Program-made: the position numbers and the translations under genes | Shown: piece by piece, positions 54,595 to 63,298 of the stretch | Layout of the letters: each line of letters starts with the position of its first letter | Position numbering within the stretch: the stretch's first letter is position 1 | Assembly: GCF_040117685.2 (NCBI RefSeq) | Contig: NZ_JBEDYP020000006.1 | Coordinates: forward strand, 15,528 to 79,527 | Source: Gracilimonas sp040117685 | Lineage (GTDB): Bacteria; Bacteroidota; Rhodothermia; Balneolales; Balneolaceae | DNA: 64,000 nt | Direction: 5' to 3' | The notes under the pieces: generated by a model | What the model saw: the letters and a program-made list of their open reading frames with translations, nothing else | The model's database searches: none | What the model was told of the DNA's origin: nothing

Positions 54595-54780
54595 CTATAC
54601 CCTTAAATCAAACTGCTCAATAGTAAAAAAGGAGGGGCATTTTTGCTTGTTAGAATCCATTAATCTAACGGCTGTTACAGGATTAGCAGTCATCCACTCC
54701 GAAAGCTTTAGCCTTAAAGCCTGCATCAATTCTATCAAATAATAATTCCTTGTTAATCTCTTAAGGAATTTTCCAAACAT
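54595..54780 (-). CDS. Possible small protein
   Basis: 61 residues (MFGKFLKRLTRNYYLIEL..) with a basic amphipathic N-terminus and a C-terminus IEQFDLRV resembling the IGQYLDFKL end of the neighbouring minus-strand gene. SEWMTANP also echoes its DEWMSKQQ. The spacing (22 bases) would suit a two-gene unit. No clear ribosome-binding site is visible, so it may not be real. Confidence 0.3.
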   Translation of the reverse strand: MFGKFLKRLTRNYYLIELMQALRLKLSEWMTANPVTAVRLMDSNKQKCPSFFTIEQFDLRV

Positions 54781-54864
54781 CCGATAACAGGGTGAGCGGG
54801 ATTTGTGAATTCAGGCAAACACTGAAAGCTCCCGATTTAATAAGACTTTAATACTGAGGTTCAG

Positions 54865-54905
54865 GGCAGAACTGATTCTGCCTTACCCATACAAAGGAGT
54901 AAATA
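54865..54905 (+). promoter_or_regulatory. Leader hairpin and strong ribosome-binding site of the che operon
   Basis: GGCAGAA (54865-54871) and TTCTGCC (54876-54882) form a hairpin with a 4-base loop. AAAGGAG follows at 54893-54899, six bases before the first che ATG. The hairpin could protect the mRNA 5' end; the Shine-Dalgarno is the clearest in the window. Confidence 0.55.
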
Positions 54906-55352
54906 ATGAGTAAGATAAAAGCACTTGTTGTTGATGATTCTAAAATTATGCGGAGCCAGGTAAAGCGTGCTCTCGATCAACTGTTAATTGCGGATTTTGA
55001 ATACGTGGAAGCAATGGATGGAGAGGATGCTCTCGGAAAATTTAATGATGAGATCCAGATGCTGTTTGTGGATTGGAATATGCCCAAAATGACCGGCGTT
55101 GAACTTGCCCGAGCCATTCGGGACGAAGGCTATGCTGATATACCCATTATAATGGTAACCGCAGAAAAGTCGATGGGGAAAGTTGATAAGGCTCTGAACG
55201 AAGGCGGTGCTAATGAATACATCACCAAGCCTTTTACGGCCGATAAGATGTCGAAAGCCATCAGCCGCTACATCGATGAGAATGGCAATATAAAGAAAGA
55301 AGAAGCTGAAGAAGAGAAGAAGAGCTTTTTTAGCAGCATTCTTAATGCTTAA
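54906..55352 (+). CDS. cheY: CheY-like response regulator with charged C-terminal tail
   Basis: 148 residues. The receiver (1-122) has the acidic pair D10-D11 (ALVVDDSKIMR), phospho-acceptor D56 (FVDWNMPKMTG), switch Thr in MVTAEKS and Lys in YITKPF. A 25-residue tail, KKEEAEEEKKSFFSSILNA, follows; it has no DNA-binding domain, but its charged linker and hydrophobic end could serve as a docking peptide. First gene of an eleven-gene run with 8-26 base gaps or overlaps. It is a likely motor- or output-binding regulator phosphorylated by the CheA two genes downstream. Confidence 0.88.
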   Translation: MSKIKALVVDDSKIMRSQVKRALDQLLIADFEYVEAMDGEDALGKFNDEIQMLFVDWNMPKMTGVELARAIRDEGYADIPIIMVTAEKSMGKVDKALNEGGANEYITKPFTADKMSKAISRYIDENGNIKKEEAEEEKKSFFSSILNA

Positions 55353-55363
55353 AGGGAGATACA

Positions 55364-55861
55364 ATGATTGCAGAACAGCTAAGCAAAGTAGATAAAATCC
55401 CGGGCGAGATTGTAGAAATTGTACAGGAATCGGTAATAAACACTTTTACGTCCATCTGCGGGGCCGCTCCTCAATGTGTGGAGCAATTGGATCAAAGCGG
55501 TCCACTAAATGGCATCATTGGAAACATAGCCGTATTCAATGCCGATCATACTTTCTCCCTGATGATTGCCATACCCAAGACAACGGCCTTACAGATTTCG
55601 AATGTATTTCTGGGAATGGAACTTCCTTTTGAAAGCCACGATATGGGCGATTTAATTGCTGAGATATCAAACATCCTGGCCGGGGAAGTAGCAGCAAATA
55701 TTGAAAGGGTTGGGTTTCGCGGGCAGTCTTCATTGCCAACAGCAACCCGGGGTAGCGATCTGACCTTATTTATGCCAAATAAACCACCATCGGCTAAAAT
55801 GAAATTTTCCAGTGACTGTGGCGAATTTATGCTGAATATGGCACTGAGTGAATCCAGATAA
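55364..55861 (+). CDS. cheX: CheX-like chemotaxis phosphatase
   Basis: 165 residues. The CheC/CheX/FliY fold is suggested by NTFTSICGAAPQ near 23-34, FSLMIAIPKTTALQISNVFLG near 63-83, and the active helix MGDLIAEISNILAGEVAANI near 93-112. In this helix the paired Glu and Asn (E..SN in E-I-S-N-I-L-A-G) match the E-x-x-N phosphatase motif. Such proteins dephosphorylate CheY-P. It lies between the first cheY and cheA, with 11- and 12-base gaps. Confidence 0.82.
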   Translation: MIAEQLSKVDKIPGEIVEIVQESVINTFTSICGAAPQCVEQLDQSGPLNGIIGNIAVFNADHTFSLMIAIPKTTALQISNVFLGMELPFESHDMGDLIAEISNILAGEVAANIERVGFRGQSSLPTATRGSDLTLFMPNKPPSAKMKFSSDCGEFMLNMALSESR

Positions 55862-55873
55862 AACCAGAAATCA

Positions 55874-58402
55874 ATGAGTAATAAAGACCAACTTATCCAG
55901 GAACTCGAATCCATAATCAGGCTGCTGGCTGATGCATGGCCGGCCGACAGGGAGAATGTTGCCGTAGCCGGTGCCAAGTTCGAAGAGGTTACCAATAACG
56001 TTGAAAATAACTTCGGGCAATTTCAAAAACTGATCGACTTGTCGTGGCAGGGAATTAAACATCTTTACGAGAAAGATGATTACTTCATCATGGTGAAAAC
56101 AGCCACCATGCAGGCCATCAATACGATTAGGGAGTATGTAATTGAGGAAGGCGATATCAAAGTGGAAGACTTTGAAAAGGCTTATGATGAGTTGGAGAAA
56201 TCGCTGAAAGGTGGAGCCGAATCTGCTGACACGGTTATTGAACTGGAAGAGGAGAAGGTAGAAGAGATTAAAAAGAATGGGGAGAAAAAGCAGAATACAA
56301 AAGCGGGCAGTTCGGCAAAAGAATATACGCTAAATGATCTTGCCGGTTTCCTGATTACGCTTGATGAAGAATCGGTTAAAGGAGAAGACCTTCAGAAACT
56401 GGATGAATTGGTTTCCTATATCGTTAAGCATGCAGACGAGGCGATTGCTGTTCCACTTAAAGAAGCCATGGCCGAAGTTGAAGCCAGTGGAGGAGCAAAG
56501 GGATGGCTGAAAATTGTATCAGATAAAACGGAGCAGGCGATAGAAATCGAGGCCCAGAAGGAATGGGATAATCCTAAGATTGACGATGAGCCATTTAGTT
56601 CTGAAGAAGAAAATGAAGTCTCCTCCGGTAAAGTTACTGAAGAATCTGCGAAGGAATCCAAAGCTGAGAAGAAAGAGGTTGCTTCCTCAGAAATATTTCA
56701 CATTCCTGAAGATATTGAAATGGCCCTGGTTGGAGAATTTATCACGGAGTGCTCCGAACTGATTGAAATGGCAGAAAGCGCTCTGCTGGACCTGGAGGAA
56801 TCTCCGGACGATGAGGAACTTATTAATACCGTATTCCGGGCATTTCATACAATCAAGGGAACCTCTGCTTTTATGGGGCTCGAACCTATTTCAGAGTTTA
56901 CCCATTTTGTAGAAACACTATTGAGCATGGTTCGGGAAGGGGATTTGCCTTTCGACCGTGCTTGTGCTGATATCAATTTTGACTCCATCGATATTCTGAA
57001 CAAGATGCTTGCGGTGGTTGAAGTTGCTAAAGGTGGTGATCCGCTTCATAAACCAGCCCAGTATGATAGCATGATAAGTGTACTTAATGCTATTTCGGAG
57101 GAAGGAAAAGAGCCGGCAAAGGCTTTGGAAGAAATTCGTGGTGAACAAGCAGCAGTTCCCATAGCCAATCCCGTTGAAGATGCTATACCCGGTTCGGATG
57201 CTACAGCAACAGAAAACTCCGGGGCAGATAAGATCACCTCAAAATCGGAGTCTGAGTCATCGGTCAGGGTAAGTGTAAGCCGACTGGACCGTTTGATTGA
57301 CATGGTAGGAGAGCTGGTAATTGCGCATTCGGTAGTTGCCCAGGACAAAGCCATTCCCAAAGATTCGGAGCTTCAGAAAAAAGTAAATCATGCCACAAAA
57401 ATCCTCCGGGAGCTTCAGGACACCAGTTTAACGTTACGTATGGTTCCGTTGAAAGCGACTTTCCATAAAATGAACCGCCTCGTTAGGGATCTGTCCAGGA
57501 AAGCAGGAAAGCAGGTGAAGTTTTCGACTTTTGGAGAAGACACTGAGATTGACCGCAACATGGTAGACGTGATCAACGAGCCATTAATCCACATGCTGCG
57601 AAATTCATTGGACCACGGTATTGAAGAGCCGGAAGAACGACTCAAAAGCGGCAAGGATGCCAACGCCGAACTTTCACTTTCTGCATCACAGGAGGGAGGT
57701 AAAGTGGTTATTGAGATTAAAGATGACGGCCGGGGTATCAACAAAGATGTGATCCTCAACAAAGCCATTGAAAAAGGTCTGATTGATCCGGATAAGAAAC
57801 TCTCAGAGAAAGAAATTTATAATCTGATTTTTCTGCCGGGCTTTTCATCGGCTGAGAAAGTTACCGACTTATCGGGTCGGGGAGTAGGTATGGACGTAGT
57901 TCGCCGTTCAATTGAGCAACTTCAGGGTAAAGTAGAGGTATCTTCTGAATTAGGTAAAGGAACTACCATTACTATTGAGCTGCCATTCACCCTGGCTATT
58001 ACCGATGGTATGTTGGTGCGGGTGGGTACAGAGCGATTTATTGTGCCAACCATAAACATAGATATGACCTTCCGTGCGAAAGAATCTGACATGTTTACCA
58101 TGATGGGCAGCTCGGAACAGGTGAACTTCAGGGGACAATCGGTGCCTGTGATAAGACTGCACGAGCAATTTGAGATAAACGGAGCAAAGGAGAGTTTACT
58201 GGAAGGAACCTTGTTAATTATAAAGAATAACAATCGCCGGTACGCTCTTCTTGTTGATGAAGTAATCGGGCAGCAGCAGCTGGTGGGTAAATCGATTCAT
58301 ATGCTCACAAAAATGTCGCATATCTCAGGGGGAGCCATTCTTGGAGACGGACGTGTTGGTCTGATTCTGGATACAGCCGCCCTGATGGATTCTGCCGCCT
58401 GA
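55874..58402 (+). CDS. cheA: Chemotaxis histidine kinase CheA with an N-terminal extension
   Basis: 842 residues. An uncommon helical N-terminal region (about 1-270, acidic and Lys-rich, with SWQGIKHLYEKDDYFI and a low-complexity linker) precedes the Hpt domain, whose phosphorylated His is H325 in RAFHTIKGTSAFMG. No clear CheY-binding P2 is seen. The dimerisation helix has SRLDRLIDMVGELVI. HATPase has LIHMLRNSLDHGIE, IKDDGRGIN and GRGVGMDVV. The CheW-like domain ends the protein (about 705-842, ITDGMLVRVG..IIGQQQLV-type; the exact run is EVIGQQQLVGKS). It is the kinase core of the operon. Confidence 0.93.
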   Translation: MSNKDQLIQELESIIRLLADAWPADRENVAVAGAKFEEVTNNVENNFGQFQKLIDLSWQGIKHLYEKDDYFIMVKTATMQAINTIREYVIEEGDIKVEDFEKAYDELEKSLKGGAESADTVIELEEEKVEEIKKNGEKKQNTKAGSSAKEYTLNDLAGFLITLDEESVKGEDLQKLDELVSYIVKHADEAIAVPLKEAMAEVEASGGAKGWLKIVSDKTEQAIEIEAQKEWDNPKIDDEPFSSEEENEVSSGKVTEESAKESKAEKKEVASSEIFHIPEDIEMALVGEFITECSELIEMAESALLDLEESPDDEELINTVFRAFHTIKGTSAFMGLEPISEFTHFVETLLSMVREGDLPFDRACADINFDSIDILNKMLAVVEVAKGGDPLHKPAQYDSMISVLNAISEEGKEPAKALEEIRGEQAAVPIANPVEDAIPGSDATATENSGADKITSKSESESSVRVSVSRLDRLIDMVGELVIAHSVVAQDKAIPKDSELQKKVNHATKILRELQDTSLTLRMVPLKATFHKMNRLVRDLSRKAGKQVKFSTFGEDTEIDRNMVDVINEPLIHMLRNSLDHGIEEPEERLKSGKDANAELSLSASQEGGKVVIEIKDDGRGINKDVILNKAIEKGLIDPDKKLSEKEIYNLIFLPGFSSAEKVTDLSGRGVGMDVVRRSIEQLQGKVEVSSELGKGTTITIELPFTLAITDGMLVRVGTERFIVPTINIDMTFRAKESDMFTMMGSSEQVNFRGQSVPVIRLHEQFEINGAKESLLEGTLLIIKNNNRRYALLVDEVIGQQQLVGKSIHMLTKMSHISGGAILGDGRVGLILDTAALMDSAA

Positions 58403-58416
58403 GCGAGGATGAGATC

Positions 58417-59256
58417 ATGAAGTCAATCACACATAACCCCCTGTCATCACCGAGTTCGTCCATTAAATTAAAGTCAGGAGATTTTAAACGGGTCAAAGAG
58501 TTGCTGTATGAGTATTGTGGAATATTTTTGCAGGATGGTAAAGAAGCACTCGTCCAAAGCCGGCTGATGAAAAGAATGCGAAAGCTGGGGATCGGAAGTT
58601 TCTCGGAGTATCTGGACTTCATAGAAAAACCGGAATCGGGTGGGGAGTTCTTGTCTTTTGTGGATGTTTTGACCACAAACAAAACACATTTTTTCCGGGA
58701 AGCTCAGCACTTTGAATTTATCAAGAAGCATATTATCCCAACGATGGGAGGAAGGGATGCCAAATGGTGGTCGGCTGGTTGCTCCACCGGCGAGGAGGCT
58801 GTTACCACGGCAATGGTACTTCAGGAAGCCAGGAAAACAACTTCTTGGTCGTCAGTAAAGATACTAGCTACCGATATATCAAGAGAAGTATTGAAGGTGG
58901 CTCAGAATGGAGTGTATCCGTCTACAAGAATGATGGATGTACCCGGTTCCATCCGTCGGAAGTATTTTGACAGCATCGGAAATGGCGAGTTTAAGGTGAA
59001 CAGGGAGATTGGGGAAATGATCACTTATGGTCGCTTAAATCTGACTCAGGACTGGCCGCTTAAAGGTAATTTTCATGTGATTATGTGCCGGAATGTAATG
59101 ATCTACTTCAACAGGCAGACTCAGCAACAGGTTGTTCAGAAGTTCTACGACCAGCTCCATCCGGGGGGATTTCTTTTCCTGGGTCATTCCGAAAGTGTTT
59201 CATCAAATAACAAAGGATTCAAAAATTTGGCTCCTGCTGTGTATCAGAAAATATAA
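58417..59256 (+). CDS. cheR: Chemotaxis receptor methyltransferase CheR
   Basis: 279 residues, the usual length. N-terminal helical domain with FKRVKELLYEYCGIFLQDGK and RLMKRMRKLGIGSFSEYL. The SAM-binding domain has TTNKTHFFREAQHFEF (the CheR T-x-x-T-x-F-F-R signature), WSAGCSTGEEAVTTAMVL, KILATDISREVLKVA, FHVIMCRNVMIYFN and LFLGHSESV. It methylates glutamates on chemoreceptors using SAM. No receptor gene is in the window, so its targets are encoded elsewhere. Confidence 0.95.
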   Translation: MKSITHNPLSSPSSSIKLKSGDFKRVKELLYEYCGIFLQDGKEALVQSRLMKRMRKLGIGSFSEYLDFIEKPESGGEFLSFVDVLTTNKTHFFREAQHFEFIKKHIIPTMGGRDAKWWSAGCSTGEEAVTTAMVLQEARKTTSWSSVKILATDISREVLKVAQNGVYPSTRMMDVPGSIRRKYFDSIGNGEFKVNREIGEMITYGRLNLTQDWPLKGNFHVIMCRNVMIYFNRQTQQQVVQKFYDQLHPGGFLFLGHSESVSSNNKGFKNLAPAVYQKI

Positions 59257-59267
59257 CAGAGTGTTTA

Positions 59268-59801
59268 ATGAGAAAAGTAGTAGGCGTTAGTGATTTAAAA
59301 GTATCTGCCAATGAACATGAAGAGATAATTACTCATGCACTTGGAAGCTGTCTCGGTATCACGGTTTATGACCCTGTAGCAAAAGTAGGAGGCATGGTGC
59401 ATGTGATGCTTCCTTTGGCAAAGTCAGATCCGGTGAAAGCAAAAGCTAAGCCAGCGATGTATGTGGACACCGGTTTCGGGAAATTGCTAAACGAAGTATA
59501 TGAACTGGGAGCCCAAAAGAAGAATCTTGAGATTATTGTTGCCGGCGGTGCAAGTATGAAGAAGAATAAAGATGATGATTACTTCAAGATTGGGAAACGG
59601 AATTTTACGGTATTAAGAAAGCTGCTTTGGAAAAACGGATTTATGATTTCATCGCAGGATGTAGGAGGGAGTACTTCCCGTACCATGGTTTTATCGATTG
59701 CGGATGGATTGGTTACGATCAATAAGCAACCGATAAACGATGTGAACCGATCGACCGGAATCTCGGTGGGTGCAGCTTTCAACCATCAAGTAGCGATATA
59801 A
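59268..59801 (+). CDS. cheD: Chemoreceptor glutamine deamidase CheD
   Basis: 177 residues. THALGSCLGITVYDP carries T22 and C28, and GGMVHVMLP carries H45, at almost exactly the T. maritima CheD catalytic spacing (T21/C27/H44). GGASM near 101-105 and DVGGSTSRTMVLSIADG near 134-150 complete the fold. CheD deamidates receptor glutamines and, bound by CheC/CheX-type phosphatases, links adaptation to CheY-P levels. Two CheX-like genes in the same operon fit that feedback. Confidence 0.95.
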   Translation: MRKVVGVSDLKVSANEHEEIITHALGSCLGITVYDPVAKVGGMVHVMLPLAKSDPVKAKAKPAMYVDTGFGKLLNEVYELGAQKKNLEIIVAGGASMKKNKDDDYFKIGKRNFTVLRKLLWKNGFMISSQDVGGSTSRTMVLSIADGLVTINKQPINDVNRSTGISVGAAFNHQVAI

Positions 59802-59812
59802 GAGAGGAAACT

Positions 59813-60235
59813 ATGAAATTAAACGTATTGATTGTAGATGATTGCCAGGTTATGCGGATGGTTATCCGGCGTACGGTTGAATTATGCGATTTTGAGATTA
59901 ATGAAATTATAGAAGCCGAAAATGGAAAAGAAGCACTGGATTTGATCCGTAAGAAAGAGTTCGGGTTAATTGTAGCCGATTTAAATATGCCGGTAATGAG
60001 CGGAGCTGAAATGCTGGCACACATCAAATTAGATCCTGCAACTTGCCGTATTCCAATCCTGACCGTTTCTGCCGAAAGCAACGATGTCAAAGTTGATATC
60101 GTCCGGGACCTTGGCACTGAATTTCTTCATAAGCCCTTTGCCCCGGAGGCACTCCGAAATAAAGTGCTAAAGTTGTTGAATAAAGATTCGATAACTAACA
60201 AGGAATCCGGATTTATGGTTAATGGTGAAATGTAA
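59813..60235 (+). CDS. Single-domain response regulator (CheY-like)
   Basis: 140 residues, GAGAGGA eleven bases before the start. Receiver marks: VLIVDDCQVMRMVIRR, acceptor Asp in LIVADLNMPVMSG, switch Ser in ILTVSAESND and Lys in FLHKPFAP. A 15-residue tail, no output domain. Sequence is closer to the last CheY-like gene (63299-63679) than to the first. One of four stand-alone receivers in the operon; it may be a phosphate sink or may address a separate target. Confidence 0.9.
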   Translation: MKLNVLIVDDCQVMRMVIRRTVELCDFEINEIIEAENGKEALDLIRKKEFGLIVADLNMPVMSGAEMLAHIKLDPATCRIPILTVSAESNDVKVDIVRDLGTEFLHKPFAPEALRNKVLKLLNKDSITNKESGFMVNGEM

Positions 60236-60261
60236 ACCGCAACTGTTATGGGAATAGAAAA

Positions 60262-60672
60262 ATGAAAATAGAATCTATAAAACATGTACTGATCATAGAT
60301 GATGAACCGGCAATTCGGGTATTTCAAAAACTACTGCTGAGAAGAAGCAAGTTTGAAATAGGGCAAATATATGAAGCCGGAAATGGTATAGATGCCATTG
60401 ATATCATGAGCCGGAACAGAATAGACCTGATTCTAACCGACATTAATATGCCGGTTATGAATGGAATAGAGTTCCTGAATATCATACACAATCATCAACA
60501 GTTCAGGGATATCCCGGCTGTTGCTATCACAACTGAACGAGGAGAACAGTTATTAAATATGTTGGCTTTCTGGGGTCATGGATATATAAACAAACCACTA
60601 AGCCTGCCGGTACTGGAACAACAAATATCAAAATTATACGGGATCAGCAATGAGTATCACTTACACGGATAA
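60262..60672 (+). CDS. Single-domain response regulator (CheY-like, divergent)
   Basis: 136 residues. VLIIDDEPAIRVFQKLLLRR, acceptor Asp in LILTDINMPVMNG, switch Thr in AITTERGEQL and Lys in YINKPLSLP are all present, so it should be phosphorylatable. The alpha4-beta5 face differs from the other CheY-like proteins (ERGEQLLNMLAFWGHGY), suggesting another partner. Its last 23 bases overlap the next gene in another frame, so the two are translationally coupled. Confidence 0.88.
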   Translation: MKIESIKHVLIIDDEPAIRVFQKLLLRRSKFEIGQIYEAGNGIDAIDIMSRNRIDLILTDINMPVMNGIEFLNIIHNHQQFRDIPAVAITTERGEQLLNMLAFWGHGYINKPLSLPVLEQQISKLYGISNEYHLHG

Positions 60673-61126
60673 AATCCATGATATCGCGGTTAACACCTTT
60701 GAGATAACCTGTTATATGTTTCCATTAGAAGAATGGGAGCTCGAAGATACAGAAGATATGCAAAAGCCGGACGGCACAGCCCGCTCCATTGTTCTGTTCG
60801 ATGGAGCCGCAGAAGGAGGAATGGTTATCGATGCTTCCGGTCATCTGCTGGAAGCTATCGCTGCCAACATGCTGGGGGTGGAAGAAGCTACAAAAGAAGA
60901 AAAAGAGGGTGCCCTTTGTGAAATCGCAAATATTATTTGTGGAAATACCGTACCTCTTTTTGCCCGCAATGAAAACATTTGCTACATCCGTCCGCCCCGA
61001 ATAGCCGAGCCCAGTGAAAATGTGGAAGCCATTTTTAAAGGCATGCACCACGAGAAACTGCAGGTACTTTTGGACGAAGGCATAGCTGATATCTCCATAT
61101 TTTATAACTCTGAGGAGACAGGATGA
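60650..61126 (+). CDS. CheX/CheC-like phosphatase (second copy)
   Basis: 158 residues. The active helix reads EGALCEIANIICGNTVPLFA (near 84-103) with the E-x-x-N phosphatase pair in E-I-A-N. Preceding strands (MVIDASGHLLEAIAANMLG) match the CheX fold. It is only distantly similar to the first CheX-like gene (55364-55861), so the two may act on different regulators. It overlaps the gene before it by 23 bases and the cheB after it by four, so its product is probably made in step with both. Confidence 0.78.
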   Translation: MSITYTDKIHDIAVNTFEITCYMFPLEEWELEDTEDMQKPDGTARSIVLFDGAAEGGMVIDASGHLLEAIAANMLGVEEATKEEKEGALCEIANIICGNTVPLFARNENICYIRPPRIAEPSENVEAIFKGMHHEKLQVLLDEGIADISIFYNSEETG

Positions 61127-62190
61127 TCAAAGTATTGATTATTGATGATTCAGCGGTAGTCAGGAAACTGCTCACCGAAGAACTGAACAAACAAAAGGAT
61201 ATAGAGGTAGTCGGAACTGCTATCGACCCGTATATAGCTCGTGAGAAAATTATACAGCTGAAGCCAGACGTACTTACTCTGGATTTGGAAATGCCACGTA
61301 TGGATGGTCTATCCTTCCTGGCAAAACTGATGAAGCATTTCCCGATGCCGGTAGTTGTGGTCAGTTCTCTTACTCCAAAAAACAGTGCTAATGCTTTAAA
61401 TGCGTTACGCCTTGGCGCCGTGGATGTAATCTGTAAACCGGGGTCGGCTTATTCCACACAAAATATATCACAGGACATTGTAAAAGCTGTTCGAACAGCA
61501 TCAGTTGCTCGCTTCGATAAGCACATGGATACCGTCAGGTCTGCTCAGTCTAAACAAAAGAAAACAGAGTTTATAGAACCAACAGGTCTTCAGCATACCA
61601 CCGACAAGTTAATTGCAATCGGGGCATCTACCGGAGGCACCCGGGCATTGGAAGCCGTGCTTACTGAACTTCCTGAGAATCTGCCGGGAATCGTGATTAC
61701 GCAACATATGCCGCCGGTATTCACCAAAAGTTTTGCTGAGCGATTAAATTCCATCTGCCGGCTTAAGGTAAAAGAAGCAGAAGATGGGGATCTGGTTAAG
61801 TCAGGACAGGTTCTGATTGCTCCCGGTAATTTCCACATGCTGATAGAGAAAAGCGGAGCTAAATATTATACCCGCATCAAGTCCGGACCACCGGTACATC
61901 ATCAACGTCCGAGTGTGGATGTAATGTTTCACTCGGTGGCAAAATCGGCTGGTGTGAATGCTATGGGTGTGATTTTAACAGGAATGGGAGCTGATGGAGC
62001 TCAGGGTCTTTTGAATATGAAAAAGGCGGGTGCTTACACCATTGCCCAGGATGAAGCCACTTCGGTAGTTTATGGAATGCCCAAAGAGGCCGTAAAGGTC
62101 GGAGCAGTTGAAGAGATTCAACCGTTACAGGTAATCCCGGAGGTTATTATTAATCAAATGGCCAGGAAAAAGGCTGAACCGGTTTCTTGA
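61123..62190 (+). CDS. cheB: Chemotaxis methylesterase CheB (first of two)
   Basis: 355 residues. Receiver (1-110) with VLIIDDSAVVRKLLTEEL and acceptor in VLTLDLEMPRMDG, linker, then methylesterase with IAIGASTGGTRALEAVL (nucleophile Ser), ITQHMPPVFTKSFAERL (catalytic His), the RPSVDVMFHSVA segment and VILTGMGADGAQG (catalytic Asp). The enzyme demethylates or deamidates receptor glutamates once phosphorylated. Full length and intact. Followed after 19 bases by a second intact cheB. Confidence 0.95.
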   Translation: MIKVLIIDDSAVVRKLLTEELNKQKDIEVVGTAIDPYIAREKIIQLKPDVLTLDLEMPRMDGLSFLAKLMKHFPMPVVVVSSLTPKNSANALNALRLGAVDVICKPGSAYSTQNISQDIVKAVRTASVARFDKHMDTVRSAQSKQKKTEFIEPTGLQHTTDKLIAIGASTGGTRALEAVLTELPENLPGIVITQHMPPVFTKSFAERLNSICRLKVKEAEDGDLVKSGQVLIAPGNFHMLIEKSGAKYYTRIKSGPPVHHQRPSVDVMFHSVAKSAGVNAMGVILTGMGADGAQGLLNMKKAGAYTIAQDEATSVVYGMPKEAVKVGAVEEIQPLQVIPEVIINQMARKKAEPVS

Positions 62191-62209
62191 CCGGGAAAGG
62201 AGGGCTGGC

Positions 62210-63283
62210 ATGATTAAGGTTCTGGTAGTTGACGATTCAATATTTGACAGAAAGCTCATTTCTTTCTTACTGAATAAGCAGGAAGATATTGAAGTAGTAG
62301 GCACGGCTGAAGACCCTTATGAAGCTCGTCAGCTTTTAGCAGAGTATAAGCCTGACGTGATTACCTTAGACATGCTGATGCCCCGCATGGATGGACTTAC
62401 TTTTCTGAAGAAACTGATGAAGCATCTTCCGATACCTGTTGTAGTAGTGAGTTCGGTTACTCCTGCGAATAGTAAGAGAGCTCTCCGGGCCTTAGCTGCA
62501 GGAGCTATCGAAGTAATTTCTAAACCCAAAGCAGAGTATGACGCCCGGGAAATGGAGCAAGACCTAGTGAGGGCTGTACGAACGGCTTCTGTGGCAAATG
62601 TCATTTCACACACAACTCCGGGAGTTTTACACATAGAAGGAGAACAAGCAAATCACTACGGCTTGAACGAAAGAGGAATACACGGGCCCTCTAAAGAGGA
62701 GTTGATCGCCATAGGATCTTCCACCGGAGGAACGCGTGCTCTTGAATTTTTACTACCCCAGTTGCCGGAAAATATCCCGGGTGTGGTTGTAGTTCAACAC
62801 ATGCCGCAGGGATTTACCAAGCAGTTTGCAACGCGTTTAAATACCCTGTGCAGGGTAGAAGTTGTAGAGGCTAAACATGGAGATAAGGTACTTCCCGGAA
62901 AAGTATTTATAGCGCCCGGTGACAAGCATATGATTATTGGTAAGTCGGAAGAGGGGTTTGAGGTTAAAGTCATAGATACAGGCAAGGTGAATCACCATCG
63001 CCCAAGTGTGGATGTATTATTCGATTCAGTGGCAAGAGTAGCCGGGAGTAAGGCAATGGGTGTGATACTGACCGGAATGGGTGCCGACGGGGCTAAAGGA
63101 CTTCTACAAATGAAGGAAACAGGGTCTTATACCATAGCGCAGGATGAAAAAAGTTCGGTTGTGTATGGAATGCCTAAAGAGGCTGCAAAAATAGGAGCAG
63201 CAATGGACATCCTTCCCCTCAAAGGAATAGCGGGTGCGATTCTGAAGCATGTAGAAACAAAGAAATTAGAAGTTATAGCGTAA
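62210..63283 (+). CDS. cheB: Chemotaxis methylesterase CheB (second of two)
   Basis: 357 residues, a tandem paralogue of the preceding gene. Receiver has VLVVDDSIFDRKLISFLL and acceptor in VITLDMLMPRMDG. Methylesterase has IAIGSSTGGTRALEFLL, VVQHMPQGFTKQFATRL, RPSVDVLFDSVA and VILTGMGADGAKG. All three catalytic residues are intact. The two CheBs differ mainly in the linker, in the DAxDF(D/E)-type surface of the receiver, and at the C-terminus, so they are an older duplication retained for different targets or phosphorylation kinetics. Confidence 0.95.
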   Translation: MIKVLVVDDSIFDRKLISFLLNKQEDIEVVGTAEDPYEARQLLAEYKPDVITLDMLMPRMDGLTFLKKLMKHLPIPVVVVSSVTPANSKRALRALAAGAIEVISKPKAEYDAREMEQDLVRAVRTASVANVISHTTPGVLHIEGEQANHYGLNERGIHGPSKEELIAIGSSTGGTRALEFLLPQLPENIPGVVVVQHMPQGFTKQFATRLNTLCRVEVVEAKHGDKVLPGKVFIAPGDKHMIIGKSEEGFEVKVIDTGKVNHHRPSVDVLFDSVARVAGSKAMGVILTGMGADGAKGLLQMKETGSYTIAQDEKSSVVYGMPKEAAKIGAAMDILPLKGIAGAILKHVETKKLEVIA

Positions 63284-63298
63284 CAAACTGGAGAAAAA

